64,000 nt of DNA from Roseobacter litoralis Och 149 (GTDB lineage Bacteria; Pseudomonadota; Alphaproteobacteria; Rhodobacterales; Rhodobacteraceae), in assembly GCF_000154785.2 (NCBI RefSeq), contig NC_015730.1, positions 1 through 64,000 on the forward strand, read 5' to 3'. The notes under the pieces are model-generated. The model saw only the letters and a program-made list of their open reading frames with translations, was not told where the DNA came from and did not search any database. Positions 38,229-46,955 of the stretch are shown here, piece after piece (the stretch's first letter is position 1; the number at the start of each line of letters is the position of its first letter). Made by a program: the position numbers and the translations under genes.

Positions 38229-38966
38229 ATGATATCTTACCCGCAAATCAAAACGGTCGGCCTGTCCGGCTTGCTGGTCACCTTCGCCGAAAAAATGAGC
38301 AGCCCTGCAAACCGTGCAGCCCTCGCGTTTCGCGCCGCTGTCGTCGCAGCAGACTGGCCTGAAGTGCGCGAAACCAGCATGTCGCTTGTGTCCGTATATG
38401 TGGTCGCGGATTTGGTCAGTGAAGATATCCCAAAGCTGATCTCAAAGCTGGAGGGCCTGTTGGCACAAACCGATTGGTACGCCGCACCGTTACCAAAAGG
38501 GCGCACGCTTTGGCATGTCCCGACAGTTTATGGCACCGACCTTGCCCCCCAACTGGCAGAGGCCGCGGAACTTGCAGGTGTCGATCCCGATACCGCCATC
38601 CAACAGCTTTCAACGACCCGCATGCGCGTTTTGACCATCGGCTTTGCTCCCGGTCAGCCCTATATGGGCGAGTTGGGCGAAAACTGGAACATCCCGCGCC
38701 AGCAGGATCTGACCAAAAGTGTGCCGGCGGGCGCACTGGTTGCGGCAATCCGGCAGTTGGTCGTTTTCACGGCCCCCACGCCGACAGGCTGGCGACACGT
38801 CGGGCAAACCGCATTCCACAACTTTCGCCAGAAAGCTCAACAGCCCTTTGCCCTGACCCCCGGCGATGAGCTGCTGTTTCCACAGGTATCGCGGCAAACC
38901 CTTCAGGACATCATGGCGACCGACGCATCCGGCAACGGTGGCGCAGAGCGGGAGACATTGCCGTGA
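38229..38966 (+). CDS. pxpB: 5-oxoprolinase subunit B
   Basis: PxpB (formerly KipI-like) forms, with PxpA and PxpC, the ATP-dependent bacterial 5-oxoprolinase that opens 5-oxoproline to glutamate. The 245-residue product has the typical VYGTDLAPQLAEAAELAG-like region, the RVLTIGFAPGQPYMGEL motif, and an AHS1-type C-terminus with TPTGWRHVGQT. It overlaps pxpC by four bases. Confidence 0.92.
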   Translation: MISYPQIKTVGLSGLLVTFAEKMSSPANRAALAFRAAVVAADWPEVRETSMSLVSVYVVADLVSEDIPKLISKLEGLLAQTDWYAAPLPKGRTLWHVPTVYGTDLAPQLAEAAELAGVDPDTAIQQLSTTRMRVLTIGFAPGQPYMGELGENWNIPRQQDLTKSVPAGALVAAIRQLVVFTAPTPTGWRHVGQTAFHNFRQKAQQPFALTPGDELLFPQVSRQTLQDIMATDASGNGGAERETLP

Positions 38967-39985
38967 GCGGACATCTCATCATACATACCGCAGGTCCGGG
39001 ATCATCTGTGCAGGACATGGGTCGGGCGGGTTTTCTTGCCTATGGTCTGACACGCGGCGGGGCGGCAGATCAGATAGCCCTGCACGAAGCGGCGGCTCTG
39101 CTGGGCCAAAGTCCAACGCATGCGGCGATTGAGATGGTTGGGGTCGGGGGCACGTTCGAAAGCAGCGTGGACACAGTCATTGCGCTGACCGGTGCGGAAA
39201 TGTCGGCCAGCATTGACGGCTCTGCCGTGGTTTGGCACGCCAGCCATAGCCTGCCCAAAGGCGCCAAGCTGAAAATCGGCGGGGTGCTGAAAGGGACCTA
39301 TGGCTATCTCAGTGTCGCGGGTGGCATAGACACGCCGCAGATCATGGGCGCGCGCTCCACCCACTTCAAAGCAGGGATTGGTAGCGTTCTAGAGCCAGGT
39401 CAAACCCTGCCGCTCGGGGCGGCCACGACGCAGCGGCCGGGGTTTTTGATTGCAGCCAGTGATCGGTTTGCAGGCGGCGATATTCGCATTGTTCCTTCGG
39501 TTCAGACGGACCAGTTTTCGCCAGAAACGCTGACCCGGTTTGCGCAGACGACGTTCCGTCGCGATGCCCGCGGGAACCGCCAGGGCGTGCGCATGGATGC
39601 GGAAACGGATGGCTTTTTCGTGGATGGCGGTTTGAGCATTGTGTCCGAAGTGATCACCGAAGGTGATATTCAGGTCACAGGCGACGGTGCGCCTTACGTG
39701 CTGATGTGCGAATGCCAGACGACCGGCGGCTACCCGAGGATCGGCACCGTACTGCCATGCGATCTCGCACGCGTGGCGCAGGCCCCCGTGGGCGCGCCTC
39801 TGCGGTTTCGTTTTGTGACAGTAGACGAGGCCCGAGAAGTCGAAATCAAATCTCGTGCAGAAATCAAAGCCCTTGCCGGGCGCGCAAAGCCTCTGGTGCG
39901 CGATCCTCACGATATATCGGATCTGCTGAGCTATCAGCTGGTCAGCGGTGCGGTTTCTGCAACAACAGACCCTTTTGCCGAATAA
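38963..39985 (+). CDS. pxpC: 5-oxoprolinase subunit C
   Basis: PxpC is the KipA/AHS2-type subunit of 5-oxoprolinase. The 340-residue product opens with IIHTAGPGSSVQDMGRAGFLAYGLTRGGAAD, the family hallmark. It then shows LTGAEMSASIDG, SVAGGIDTPQIMGARST and CECQTTGGYPRIGTVLPCDLARVAQ. It overlaps pxpB by four bases, and pxpA follows 12 bases later. Confidence 0.92.
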   Translation: MSGHLIIHTAGPGSSVQDMGRAGFLAYGLTRGGAADQIALHEAAALLGQSPTHAAIEMVGVGGTFESSVDTVIALTGAEMSASIDGSAVVWHASHSLPKGAKLKIGGVLKGTYGYLSVAGGIDTPQIMGARSTHFKAGIGSVLEPGQTLPLGAATTQRPGFLIAASDRFAGGDIRIVPSVQTDQFSPETLTRFAQTTFRRDARGNRQGVRMDAETDGFFVDGGLSIVSEVITEGDIQVTGDGAPYVLMCECQTTGGYPRIGTVLPCDLARVAQAPVGAPLRFRFVTVDEAREVEIKSRAEIKALAGRAKPLVRDPHDISDLLSYQLVSGAVSATTDPFAE

Positions 39986-39997
39986 CAGGAGAGCCAA

Positions 39998-40768
39998 ATG
40001 AAACGCGTAGATCTGAATGCCGATATGGGCGAAAGCTTTGGCCCGTGGAAAATGGGCGACGATGCGACCCTGCTGAAAACCGTGTCATCGGCGAATATCG
40101 CCTGCGGTGCGCATGCCGGTGATCCCGACGTCATGATTGCCACGATGCGCACGGCCCATGAAAACGGCGTGGGGATCGGCACGCATCCCGGATTTGCGGA
40201 TTTGCAGGGCTTTGGGCGGCGGCGCATGTCTGTCCCCCGCGCCAGTCTGCAAAACTCAGTCCGGTACCAGGTGGCAGCCTCTGTCGGGGTTGCGAAATCC
40301 ATCGGCGCGAAGGTAAGGCACCTCAAGCTACATGGCGCTTTGGCCAATATGGCCTCCGAAGACGACGCGCTTGCCCGCGATCTCTTTGAGGCGGCACTGT
40401 CTGTCGATCCCGACCTGATCGTCATGGTGCTCTGCGCCACGGCACAGGAAGAGGCCGTACGTGCACTGGGCTGTTCCTTCGCAGGTGAAATCTTTGCCGA
40501 CCGCGCCTACAATGATGACGCTACACTGGTCGACCGCAGCCTGCCGGGTGCGGTCATTCATGATCCGCAGATTGCAGGCCCGCGTATGGTCGAGATGGTG
40601 CAGGCAGGGGCCATCATCACGGAATCAGGCAAACGGATCGAAACATCCATCGACACGATTTGTCTGCATGGCGATACGCCAACTGCTGTGGAAATTGCGC
40701 GTTCCGTGCGGGCAGCGCTTGAAGGTGCTGATATTGTAGTCAAACAATTTGACGGTCGCATTGCCTAA
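39998..40768 (+). CDS. pxpA: 5-oxoprolinase subunit A
   Basis: PxpA is the LamB/YcsF-family subunit of the 5-oxoprolinase complex. The 256-residue product opens with VDLNADMGESFG and shows SSANIACGAHAGDPDVM, GTHPGFADLQGFGRR, VRHLKLHGALANM and EIFADRAYNDDATLVDRSLPGAVI, all typical. AGGAG stands before the ATG. The C-terminal end overlaps the stop of the convergent LysR gene by four bases, so no separate terminator exists between them. Confidence 0.94.
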   Translation: MKRVDLNADMGESFGPWKMGDDATLLKTVSSANIACGAHAGDPDVMIATMRTAHENGVGIGTHPGFADLQGFGRRRMSVPRASLQNSVRYQVAASVGVAKSIGAKVRHLKLHGALANMASEDDALARDLFEAALSVDPDLIVMVLCATAQEEAVRALGCSFAGEIFADRAYNDDATLVDRSLPGAVIHDPQIAGPRMVEMVQAGAIITESGKRIETSIDTICLHGDTPTAVEIARSVRAALEGADIVVKQFDGRIA

Positions 40769-41658
40769 TTTTTGTGCACGCTCCAGTGCTCAACGAGGGC
40801 ACTGGCGGTTGCATCCTGCAAATCTGCATATAGCGCGATCTCCAATGGTTCTCGGCCAAGCTGGTGCGCCAGAGAGATCATCGCGCCACTTTCAACTTCC
40901 TTGTGGCACATGCCGACGGGCAACCATCCGACACCCATGCCGTTCAGAACCAGCTCCTTGATGCCGCTCGACAACGCCGTTTCGCAGACCGGGTTTGCAC
41001 TGAGGATGTGTGTCGCAAATGCCCGCCCCGAGCTTTGCAACACCTCCCCAAAGTAGCTGCTTTGAGGGTAGACGATGGCGGGCATTTCCAGCGGAACCGT
41101 GCCATCATCGCGCACCCCAGCCCGCAGCCCGCCCCCAACGACCGGGATCAGATAGTCATCCCCCCAGACCACGCGCCGGATCGTTTCATCGAAGGGCATC
41201 GGCCGCGACTTGGGGGATTCGTAGCACAGCAGCACACGGGTATCCCCCCGCAGGAACATCGTTACACAGTCGCGCAAGTTCCCGGCCCGCAACCTGAATT
41301 TCAGCCCCGGATATCGCTGTTTTGCATGTAGGACCATATCGGGAAAGCTCGAAAATATAGGAGCGTGCTGGGCCGAGATTGATACGGTTGAACTGCCGGG
41401 ATCGAAGTTCCGTATCTTGTCTTTCAAATCCTTCAAACGCGCGAGGAGCGCTCGGATTTCGGCTTCACTTCCGGTCAGCGCCGGGCTGATCTTGATGGCG
41501 TTTGACTGACGGTCCAGAACCGCCATACCAAGCCAGTCTTCGAAGTTTCTGATCCGCCGCGAGAACGCAGGCTGCGTAATGTTCCGCCGCGCCGCCGCAC
41601 GGGTCATATTCCCCTCTTCCAACAGTACCAGCACGTCATCCAACCATTGTACGTCCAT
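40765..41658 (-). CDS. LysR-family transcriptional regulator
   Basis: This 297-residue LysR-type regulator has an N-terminal helix-turn-helix (WLDDVLVLLEEGNMTRAAARRNITQPAFSRRIRNFEDWLG) and a ligand-binding domain in the C-terminal two-thirds. The ATG at 41658 is chosen over a longer frame that would start inside the operator region. It diverges from the betaine-type ABC operon across about 300 bases containing three copies of a GCCCATA half-site. It converges with pxpA. Either neighbouring operon could be its target, but the divergent one is the usual arrangement. Confidence 0.9.
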   Translation of the reverse strand: MDVQWLDDVLVLLEEGNMTRAAARRNITQPAFSRRIRNFEDWLGMAVLDRQSNAIKISPALTGSEAEIRALLARLKDLKDKIRNFDPGSSTVSISAQHAPIFSSFPDMVLHAKQRYPGLKFRLRAGNLRDCVTMFLRGDTRVLLCYESPKSRPMPFDETIRRVVWGDDYLIPVVGGGLRAGVRDDGTVPLEMPAIVYPQSSYFGEVLQSSGRAFATHILSANPVCETALSSGIKELVLNGMGVGWLPVGMCHKEVESGAMISLAHQLGREPLEIALYADLQDATASALVEHWSVHKN

Positions 41659-41672
41659 AAAATCGCCCCATT

Positions 41673-41700
41673 GCCCATACCAAATATATGGGCGCCCATA
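41673..41700. promoter_or_regulatory. Triple half-site upstream of LysR gene
   Basis: GCCCATA occurs at 41673-41679 and again at 41694-41700, with its complement TATGGGC at 41687-41693. The last two form the perfect 14-base palindrome TATGGGCGCCCATA. The two direct copies are 21 bases apart, two helical turns. This is a good candidate for LysR autoregulation. The remaining gene-free DNA up to 41963 shows no clear further signal except the AGGAGAG ribosome site of the next gene. Confidence 0.6.
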
Positions 41701-41963
41701 CAAAATTGCACTATTTTTTGCGCATGCCATAGCGCAGAGTATGAGCGATATGAAAAACTAGAAGGCTCTGCGCGTGCCAGACAATCAGGTCTTATCCAAA
41801 AGGGCCGTCGCCGAAAGGCCAGATCTGACAGGCAGCCGCTGCACAGACCCTTCTATGGCGCTGGTGACATGCGCATACGTTGCGCTGTTTCGCTATCAGG
41901 GTACAATCCGTTTACCGGGCCACACGAAGTAACACAAAAAACGTTCAACAAGGAGAGACCACT

Positions 41964-42929
41964 ATGTCAATGAAACGGGTACTTATATCCGCCACAGCAG
42001 CCCTCGCGCTGTGCTCAACACCAGCCCTCGCGGCTGAAGAGGTCAAGATCGGCGTACCGAGCTGGACCGGCGCGCAAGCCATTGCCCATCTGCTGGGCGC
42101 CGTTGTCGAAATGCGCATCGGCGGCACGGTCGAATATGTTCCGGGCAATAATGCGACGATTTTCCAGGCGATGGATCAGGGTAAGGGCGACATTGATGTA
42201 CACCCGGATGTCTGGTTGCCCAACCAGGAGAGTTTTACCAAGAAATATGTCGATGAAGCCGGCACGGTGACGCTGTCCTCTAACCCCTATGAGGGAAATC
42301 AGGGGTTCTGCGTCTCGCAGGACTTTGCCAAGGCGAATGACATCTCTGACATCGCAGACCTCGGTCGTCCTGATGTCGCGGCGCTCATGGACAGCGATGG
42401 CGACGGCAAGGGAGAAATGTGGATCGGCGCGCCCGGATGGGCCTCTGCAAACGTGAATGAAGTCAAGGTCCGCGACTACGGTCTGCTGGATTTCATTGAA
42501 CCGATCCGCGCGGAAGAAAGTGTAAAGACAGCCCGGATCAAGGACTCGATCACGAAAGGCGAAGGCTATGCGTTCTATTGCTATAAGCCGCATGCCGTCT
42601 GGTTCATGTTCGATGTTGAAATGGTTTCGGAGCCCGCGTTTGATCCCGAAAAATATGTGATGTTCCAACCATCTGACGATGCGGATTGGTATGAAAAATC
42701 AACAGTTGCCTCAAAAGATGCCCTGAAGGATGTGCAGATCGCATGGTCGAATTCTTTGCCAGAGCGCTCGCCCGCGATTGCGGAGTTCTTTGAGCGCTTT
42801 TCCCTGACAGCGGATGATGTGTCAGGATTTGCGTATGAAATCAGTGGGCAGGGCCGCGATCCGGCGGAAGTCGCACGGGAATGGGTCGAAGCAAACCCAG
42901 AGCGTGTGGATGGCTGGCTCGGGCTCTGA
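41964..42929 (+). CDS. Glycine betaine/proline-type ABC binding protein
   Basis: This 321-residue periplasmic binding protein of the OpuAC/ProX family captures quaternary ammonium compounds. It has a signal peptide (about 1-26, ending PALAAEE) and family features KIGVPSWTGAQAIAHLL, DQGKGDIDVHPDVWLPNQ, GEGYAFYCYKPHAVW and a Trp/Tyr-rich second half that would form the aromatic box. AGGAGAG lies 6 bases before the ATG at 41964. It is the first gene of a proX-proV-proW-like operon and is divergent from a LysR regulator. Confidence 0.9.
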   Translation: MSMKRVLISATAALALCSTPALAAEEVKIGVPSWTGAQAIAHLLGAVVEMRIGGTVEYVPGNNATIFQAMDQGKGDIDVHPDVWLPNQESFTKKYVDEAGTVTLSSNPYEGNQGFCVSQDFAKANDISDIADLGRPDVAALMDSDGDGKGEMWIGAPGWASANVNEVKVRDYGLLDFIEPIRAEESVKTARIKDSITKGEGYAFYCYKPHAVWFMFDVEMVSEPAFDPEKYVMFQPSDDADWYEKSTVASKDALKDVQIAWSNSLPERSPAIAEFFERFSLTADDVSGFAYEISGQGRDPAEVAREWVEANPERVDGWLGL

Positions 42930-43022
42930 GGCGGAACGCTTTTTGAACGATCCGGTTCCGGGTTTACCGGGGCCGGATACCCGACGCCTTTGCCATGCAT
43001 GCAACACACGAAAAGGTCCGTC

Positions 43023-44078
43023 ATGAACCAGGATACAGTCATCGAAATCTCAAACGTGTGGAAGATTTTTGGCGCGCACCCCGAGGCCGCGCTCAAAGCG
43101 ATCCATGATGAAGGTCTGACCAAGGCAGAGGTGCTTGCACAGTACAATGCGGTGGTCGGCGTTGCGGATGTCAGCCTCTCTGTGAACAGGGGCGAGATTT
43201 TTTGCATCATGGGCCTGTCGGGCAGCGGCAAATCCACGTTGGTGCGGCACTTTAACCGGCTACTTGAGCCGACTGCCGGGCAAATCCTGATCGAAGGCAC
43301 TGATGTCATGGGCCTTGGACCGAAAGAACTGCAGACTTTTCGCAATCTCAAAATAGGTATGGTGTTTCAGAATTTTGCGCTGATGCCACACCGGTCCGTT
43401 CTGGATAATGTCGCGATGCCGCTCGAAATTCGGCAGGTCAGCAAGAACGACCGTATGCGTCAAGCCGCGGCCATTCTCGACATCGTTGAACTCGGTGCGT
43501 GGGGCGCCAAATTCGCACATGAGCTTTCTGGTGGGATGCAGCAGCGGGTCGGCCTTGCCCGCGCGCTTGCGGCGAACCCGGATGTCTTGTTGATGGACGA
43601 GCCCTTCAGCGCGCTTGACCCACTGATCCGTCGTCAGTTGCAGGACGAGTTTATCCGCCTGTCGAAAATCCTCAAAAAGACAACAATCTTTATCACTCAT
43701 GATCTGGACGAAGCGGTGCGCATCGGTGACCGCATTGCCATTATGCGGGACGGAAAACTGGTCCAAACCGGCACAGCCGAAGAAATCGTGATGAACCCTG
43801 CAGATGACTACGTCTCTGATTTCGTGGCAGGTATTTCGCGTCTCAAGGTCGTCCGTGCACATGCGGTCATGCAACCCATTGAACAGTTTGTCCAAAATAT
43901 GGGGCCGATCCCTGCGGATGCACCTCGCGTGAACGAAGGCGAAACGCTGAGTACGCTTATCAACCTCGCCATAGACAAAGAGAGCCCCATTCTGGTCGAG
44001 GATAACGGGGCAGATGTTGGCGTCATTACGCGGGCAGATATCTTGCGCACAGTTATTGAAGGGACCGAAATGTCATGA
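43023..44078 (+). CDS. Glycine betaine/proline-type ABC transporter ATPase (ProV-like)
   Basis: This 351-residue ATPase has Walker A GLSGSGKST, signature LSGGMQQRVGLARALAA, Walker B VLLMDEPFSALD and the H-loop in FITHDLDEAVR. The N-terminal NVWKIFG...KAEVLAQYNAVVGV insertion is typical of ProV/OpuAA. The C-terminus contains one recognisable CBS-like stretch (ILVEDNGADVGVITRADILRTV), which in relatives senses ionic strength. It starts 93 bases after the binding protein and overlaps the permease gene by four bases. Confidence 0.93.
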   Translation: MNQDTVIEISNVWKIFGAHPEAALKAIHDEGLTKAEVLAQYNAVVGVADVSLSVNRGEIFCIMGLSGSGKSTLVRHFNRLLEPTAGQILIEGTDVMGLGPKELQTFRNLKIGMVFQNFALMPHRSVLDNVAMPLEIRQVSKNDRMRQAAAILDIVELGAWGAKFAHELSGGMQQRVGLARALAANPDVLLMDEPFSALDPLIRRQLQDEFIRLSKILKKTTIFITHDLDEAVRIGDRIAIMRDGKLVQTGTAEEIVMNPADDYVSDFVAGISRLKVVRAHAVMQPIEQFVQNMGPIPADAPRVNEGETLSTLINLAIDKESPILVEDNGADVGVITRADILRTVIEGTEMS

Positions 44079-45616
44079 AAGACACACCCGAAAATCCGCT
44101 CGATGCAAAAGACACCGAAGGCGCGCGGGCCTATGCCGCGGAGCGACAGGCAAACATTCGCACCTTCGTGCGCACAAATCCTGACTATTATATCGCGCAA
44201 TTTGATACGATCGGCGCAAGCGCGAAATTCACGGCGACCTTTAATCTCATGGCCGGTCTTTTCGGACCCGTCTGGTTCGGCGCGCGTGGTCTTTGGTCTT
44301 GGGCCTTGCCGTTTTTGATTATTGAAACGCTGGCTCTCGTCCAGATTTCACGTGGTCTTTTCGGTGATCTTGCAGCAGACGCGCGCGCGCGCATCGCCTC
44401 GATCGAAGGCACGCTGGAACTTCGCCAACAGCAATTGGCTGCGGCCATAGAAAGCGGGTCTGACAGGGTGGATGTGTATCAGCGCACCGTCGACTCCTTG
44501 CAGGCCGCGATTGGCGGTATCAGGGCGGATGCAGATGCGCTGGCAGAACAGGGTCTGTCCATAGCCTTGTCCGGTTTGGCGATCCTTTTGGTGGTCAAAG
44601 CCGTGCAGGCTGCTGTCGCCAATTGGGCGCTGGAAGCTCGCTTTTCAGAATGGCTCTCTGACCGTACGGTCAGGTCAGGTCTGCCGATGTCCAATATCAT
44701 CTGCAGTGCGGTTTTTATGGCGTTGATCGTTTTGGCAGCGATGATCCACTACAGCTTTCCCGGACGATTCACGATCCTCACGGAATTCCCAACCAACCCG
44801 GAATACCGACTAACCGCGATCAATGAGGTTGAGGCTTTCTTTGCCTGGTGCGTGGCGAACGGCGAAGTGCTGTTTGATTTTATCACCTATGGTATCCGCA
44901 TGATACTGGATGCGCTGGAGCTGATTTTTGTCAGCACACCATGGATCGTGATTGCCAGCCTGATCGTGCTGCTAACGTGGCTGACCGCTGGTGTACGCAC
45001 GGCGGTCTGGTCGGCGGCATTCCTGTCTTACATGGGGCTATTGGGCTTTTGGGAAAAGGCCATGACCACGCTGGCCCTGTTGGGCACTGCCGCCTGTCTG
45101 TCGATATTGATCGGCATTCCATTGGGTATGTTCTGCGCCCGGCGACCAAAGTTCTATTCGTTCATCCAGCCGATCATGGACTTCATGCAAACTATGCCCG
45201 CCTTTGTCTTCATGATCCCGGTAATCGCGTTTTTTGGCACCGGCAAACCGGCAGCCGTTGTAACGACGATGATTTTTGGTGGCACACCAGTTGTGCGTCT
45301 GACGGTTCTTGGGTTGCGTGGGGTGCCGGAAAGCGTGCGCGAAGCGGCCATCTCATTCGGGGCAAACAAATGGTATCTGCTGACCCGCGTTGATCTGCCT
45401 TTGGCCGCGCCGTCCATCCGGGCAGGGATCAATCAGACGATTATGCTGTCGCTTGCGATGGTGGTTGTGGCCTCGCTGATTGGCGCAAAAGGACTGGGCG
45501 AAGATGTCCTTGAAGCGCTGCAATATGCGAATGTGGGGCAGGGTATTCTCGCCGGTTTCGCGATCCTGTTCTGCGCGATGATCCTTGATCGGATTGTACA
45601 GGGTCAGCGCAAGTGA
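44075..45616 (+). CDS. Enlarged ProW-like ABC permease
   Basis: This 513-residue protein has a normal ProW/OpuAB-type permease in its C-terminal 260 or so residues. The coupling motif lies around GLRGVPESVREAAISFGANKWYLLTRVDLPLA, and MPAFVFMIPVIAFFGTGKPAAV precedes it. In front is an extra section of about 230 residues. It has two hydrophobic segments (about 55-95) flanking FNLMAGLFGPVWFGARGLW (a DUF2628-like look), then a predicted coiled coil rich in Ala, Arg and Gln (about 105-155), then two more hydrophobic segments. It overlaps the ATPase gene by four bases. The extra part may sense or regulate, which is inference only. Confidence 0.85.
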   Translation: MKDTPENPLDAKDTEGARAYAAERQANIRTFVRTNPDYYIAQFDTIGASAKFTATFNLMAGLFGPVWFGARGLWSWALPFLIIETLALVQISRGLFGDLAADARARIASIEGTLELRQQQLAAAIESGSDRVDVYQRTVDSLQAAIGGIRADADALAEQGLSIALSGLAILLVVKAVQAAVANWALEARFSEWLSDRTVRSGLPMSNIICSAVFMALIVLAAMIHYSFPGRFTILTEFPTNPEYRLTAINEVEAFFAWCVANGEVLFDFITYGIRMILDALELIFVSTPWIVIASLIVLLTWLTAGVRTAVWSAAFLSYMGLLGFWEKAMTTLALLGTAACLSILIGIPLGMFCARRPKFYSFIQPIMDFMQTMPAFVFMIPVIAFFGTGKPAAVVTTMIFGGTPVVRLTVLGLRGVPESVREAAISFGANKWYLLTRVDLPLAAPSIRAGINQTIMLSLAMVVVASLIGAKGLGEDVLEALQYANVGQGILAGFAILFCAMILDRIVQGQRK

Positions 45617-46338
45617 GCCTTCCGCTGGTTTGTGTACATGGGTTCATGGGCGGCCAAAAGCAGTGGCATTTGCAAGAGGAAGCTTTGGGTGCTGAACGTT
45701 CCCTCGTTCTCGTGGCGCTCCCGGGGTTTGGTGATCTGAACGGCGAACCTGCGATCAGCACGATCAATGGTCTGGCAAAACGGGTGCTGGCGGCTGTTGA
45801 TGCGCAAGGGATTATGCAGTTTGACCTGATGGGTCATTCCATGGGCGGCATGATCGTGCAAGAAGTCATTAGACTTGCGCCGGATCGTGTCAGGCGTCTG
45901 ATCCTATATGCCACCGGGTCAATTGGTGTGCTGCCCGGCCGGTTCGAGACCATCGAAGAAAGCAAGGCACGCGGGCACTGTGACGGCATTCAATCAACAG
46001 CAAGGCGTATTGCAGCGACCTGGTTTCTGCATGGTGAGGCGGCGCGTTGTTATGGACCTTGCGCCGATATCGCTGCGCAAACCTCACCGGATGCCTTTCA
46101 CGCAGGGCTTGAGGCGATGCAAAGCTGGTCGGGGCAACCGGATTTGCCATCGATTCGATCAGAAACCCTGATCCTGTGGGGGGACCGTGATCGCACCTAT
46201 CCATGGTCACAAACCGAAATTTTGTGGCAATCCATTCCGCATGTCCACCTTGCTGTGGTACCCGGTTGCGCCCATGCCGTCCACATGGAGAAACCTGCGT
46301 TGTTCAACGCAACATTGAAAGACTTCCTCGAAGCGTAA
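45613..46338 (+). CDS. Alpha/beta-fold hydrolase
   Basis: This 241-residue alpha/beta hydrolase has the oxyanion-hole motif VHGFMGG near the start and the nucleophile elbow GHSMGG (Ser within residues 74-79). An Asp follows in LWGDRDRTYPW, and the catalytic His lies in GCAHAVHMEKP. The GTG start at 45613 overlaps the permease stop by four bases, so it belongs to the betaine-type operon. It might hydrolyse an ester or thioester of the imported compound. The substrate is unknown. Confidence 0.85.
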   Translation: MSLPLVCVHGFMGGQKQWHLQEEALGAERSLVLVALPGFGDLNGEPAISTINGLAKRVLAAVDAQGIMQFDLMGHSMGGMIVQEVIRLAPDRVRRLILYATGSIGVLPGRFETIEESKARGHCDGIQSTARRIAATWFLHGEAARCYGPCADIAAQTSPDAFHAGLEAMQSWSGQPDLPSIRSETLILWGDRDRTYPWSQTEILWQSIPHVHLAVVPGCAHAVHMEKPALFNATLKDFLEA

Positions 46339-46846
46339 AGCGCGTTTCGCTTTGATGGCGTCCGAACATCAATAGCGGTCCTGTTTTCCGGGACCGGGAT
46401 TGAAAACACCCTTCACTGAGGGCTACGGCGATTGTCGAAACTCAGTTCCTCAGACTGTCTGGGCTGGCTAAGCAAGCCTCATAGCCTTGATCGAGAGCCA
46501 TAGGGTTGAGGGTCACTGAAGGTTTCACCGGCCATCTTGTCAAATCAGCTGCTCCAACAAGGCGCTTAAACCGCCGAGTCCAGTCTTAGCATATTACACC
46601 AACGGCCACCTGCTCAAAACGCAAACATTCCAATGGAACTCCTAGCAGTTCTACGCAAGCTTTCGAACCGGCCTCTTCAGGTGTGACCAATTCGTTGCGT
46701 CACTTGATGTGCTCAATACTCTGCCCCTGCTTCAGTCAAGTAATCAGCTCAATGCGCTCCATATCCATGGAGGCTTTTTTTGCCAAATCTCATCTGCTGC
46801 GTAGCAGAAGCTGTTGTCCAAGGCGGTCCAACCAAGAATGACACGA
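46339..46846. other. Gene-free region with decayed sequence
   Basis: About 500 bases show no intact gene. The minus strand between about 46430 and 46800 reads in one frame as protein-like text interrupted by several stops (for example ERIELIT-stop-LKQGQSIEHIK-stop-RNELVTPEEAGSKACVELLG), which suggests an old pseudogene that I cannot identify. The sequence is less GC-rich than the hydrolase gene before it. Confidence 0.4.
46757..46781 (+). terminator. Possible terminator in the gap
   Basis: CTCCAT (46757-46762) and ATGGAG (46767-46772) form a 6-base stem with a 4-base loop, followed by GC and seven T. It could end plus-strand transcription from the betaine-type operon, though it lies over 400 bases after the last stop codon. 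Confidence 0.45.
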
Positions 46847-46953
46847 CTAGAGCGTCTGACGAAATACCTGAAACATCGAGTATCACGTAACGCGTTGAAA
46901 TATTTGGTTTCAGGCAGCGTTACGTGATTCAGGTTTTTCGCATGACGCTTTAG
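46847..46953. repeat. 107-bp imperfect palindrome (possible MITE)
   Basis: The outer ends CTAGAGCGTC (46847-46856) and GACGCTTTAG (46944-46953) are inverted copies with one mismatch. Inside them, ACCTGAA/TTCAGGT and then a perfect 12-base pair ATCACGTAACGC (46882-46893) and GCGTTACGTGAT (46917-46928) continue the symmetry. It encodes nothing and ends three bases before the 3' end of the 752-residue gene, so it may also act as a terminator for it. Confidence 0.65.
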
Positions 46954-46955
46954 TC

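Noticed and set aside
37255..38232. 325-codon plus-strand frame overlapping the BASS-like gene
   Set aside because: It is in a different frame, lacks membrane character, and the GTG-started membrane protein fits the operon spacing exactly.
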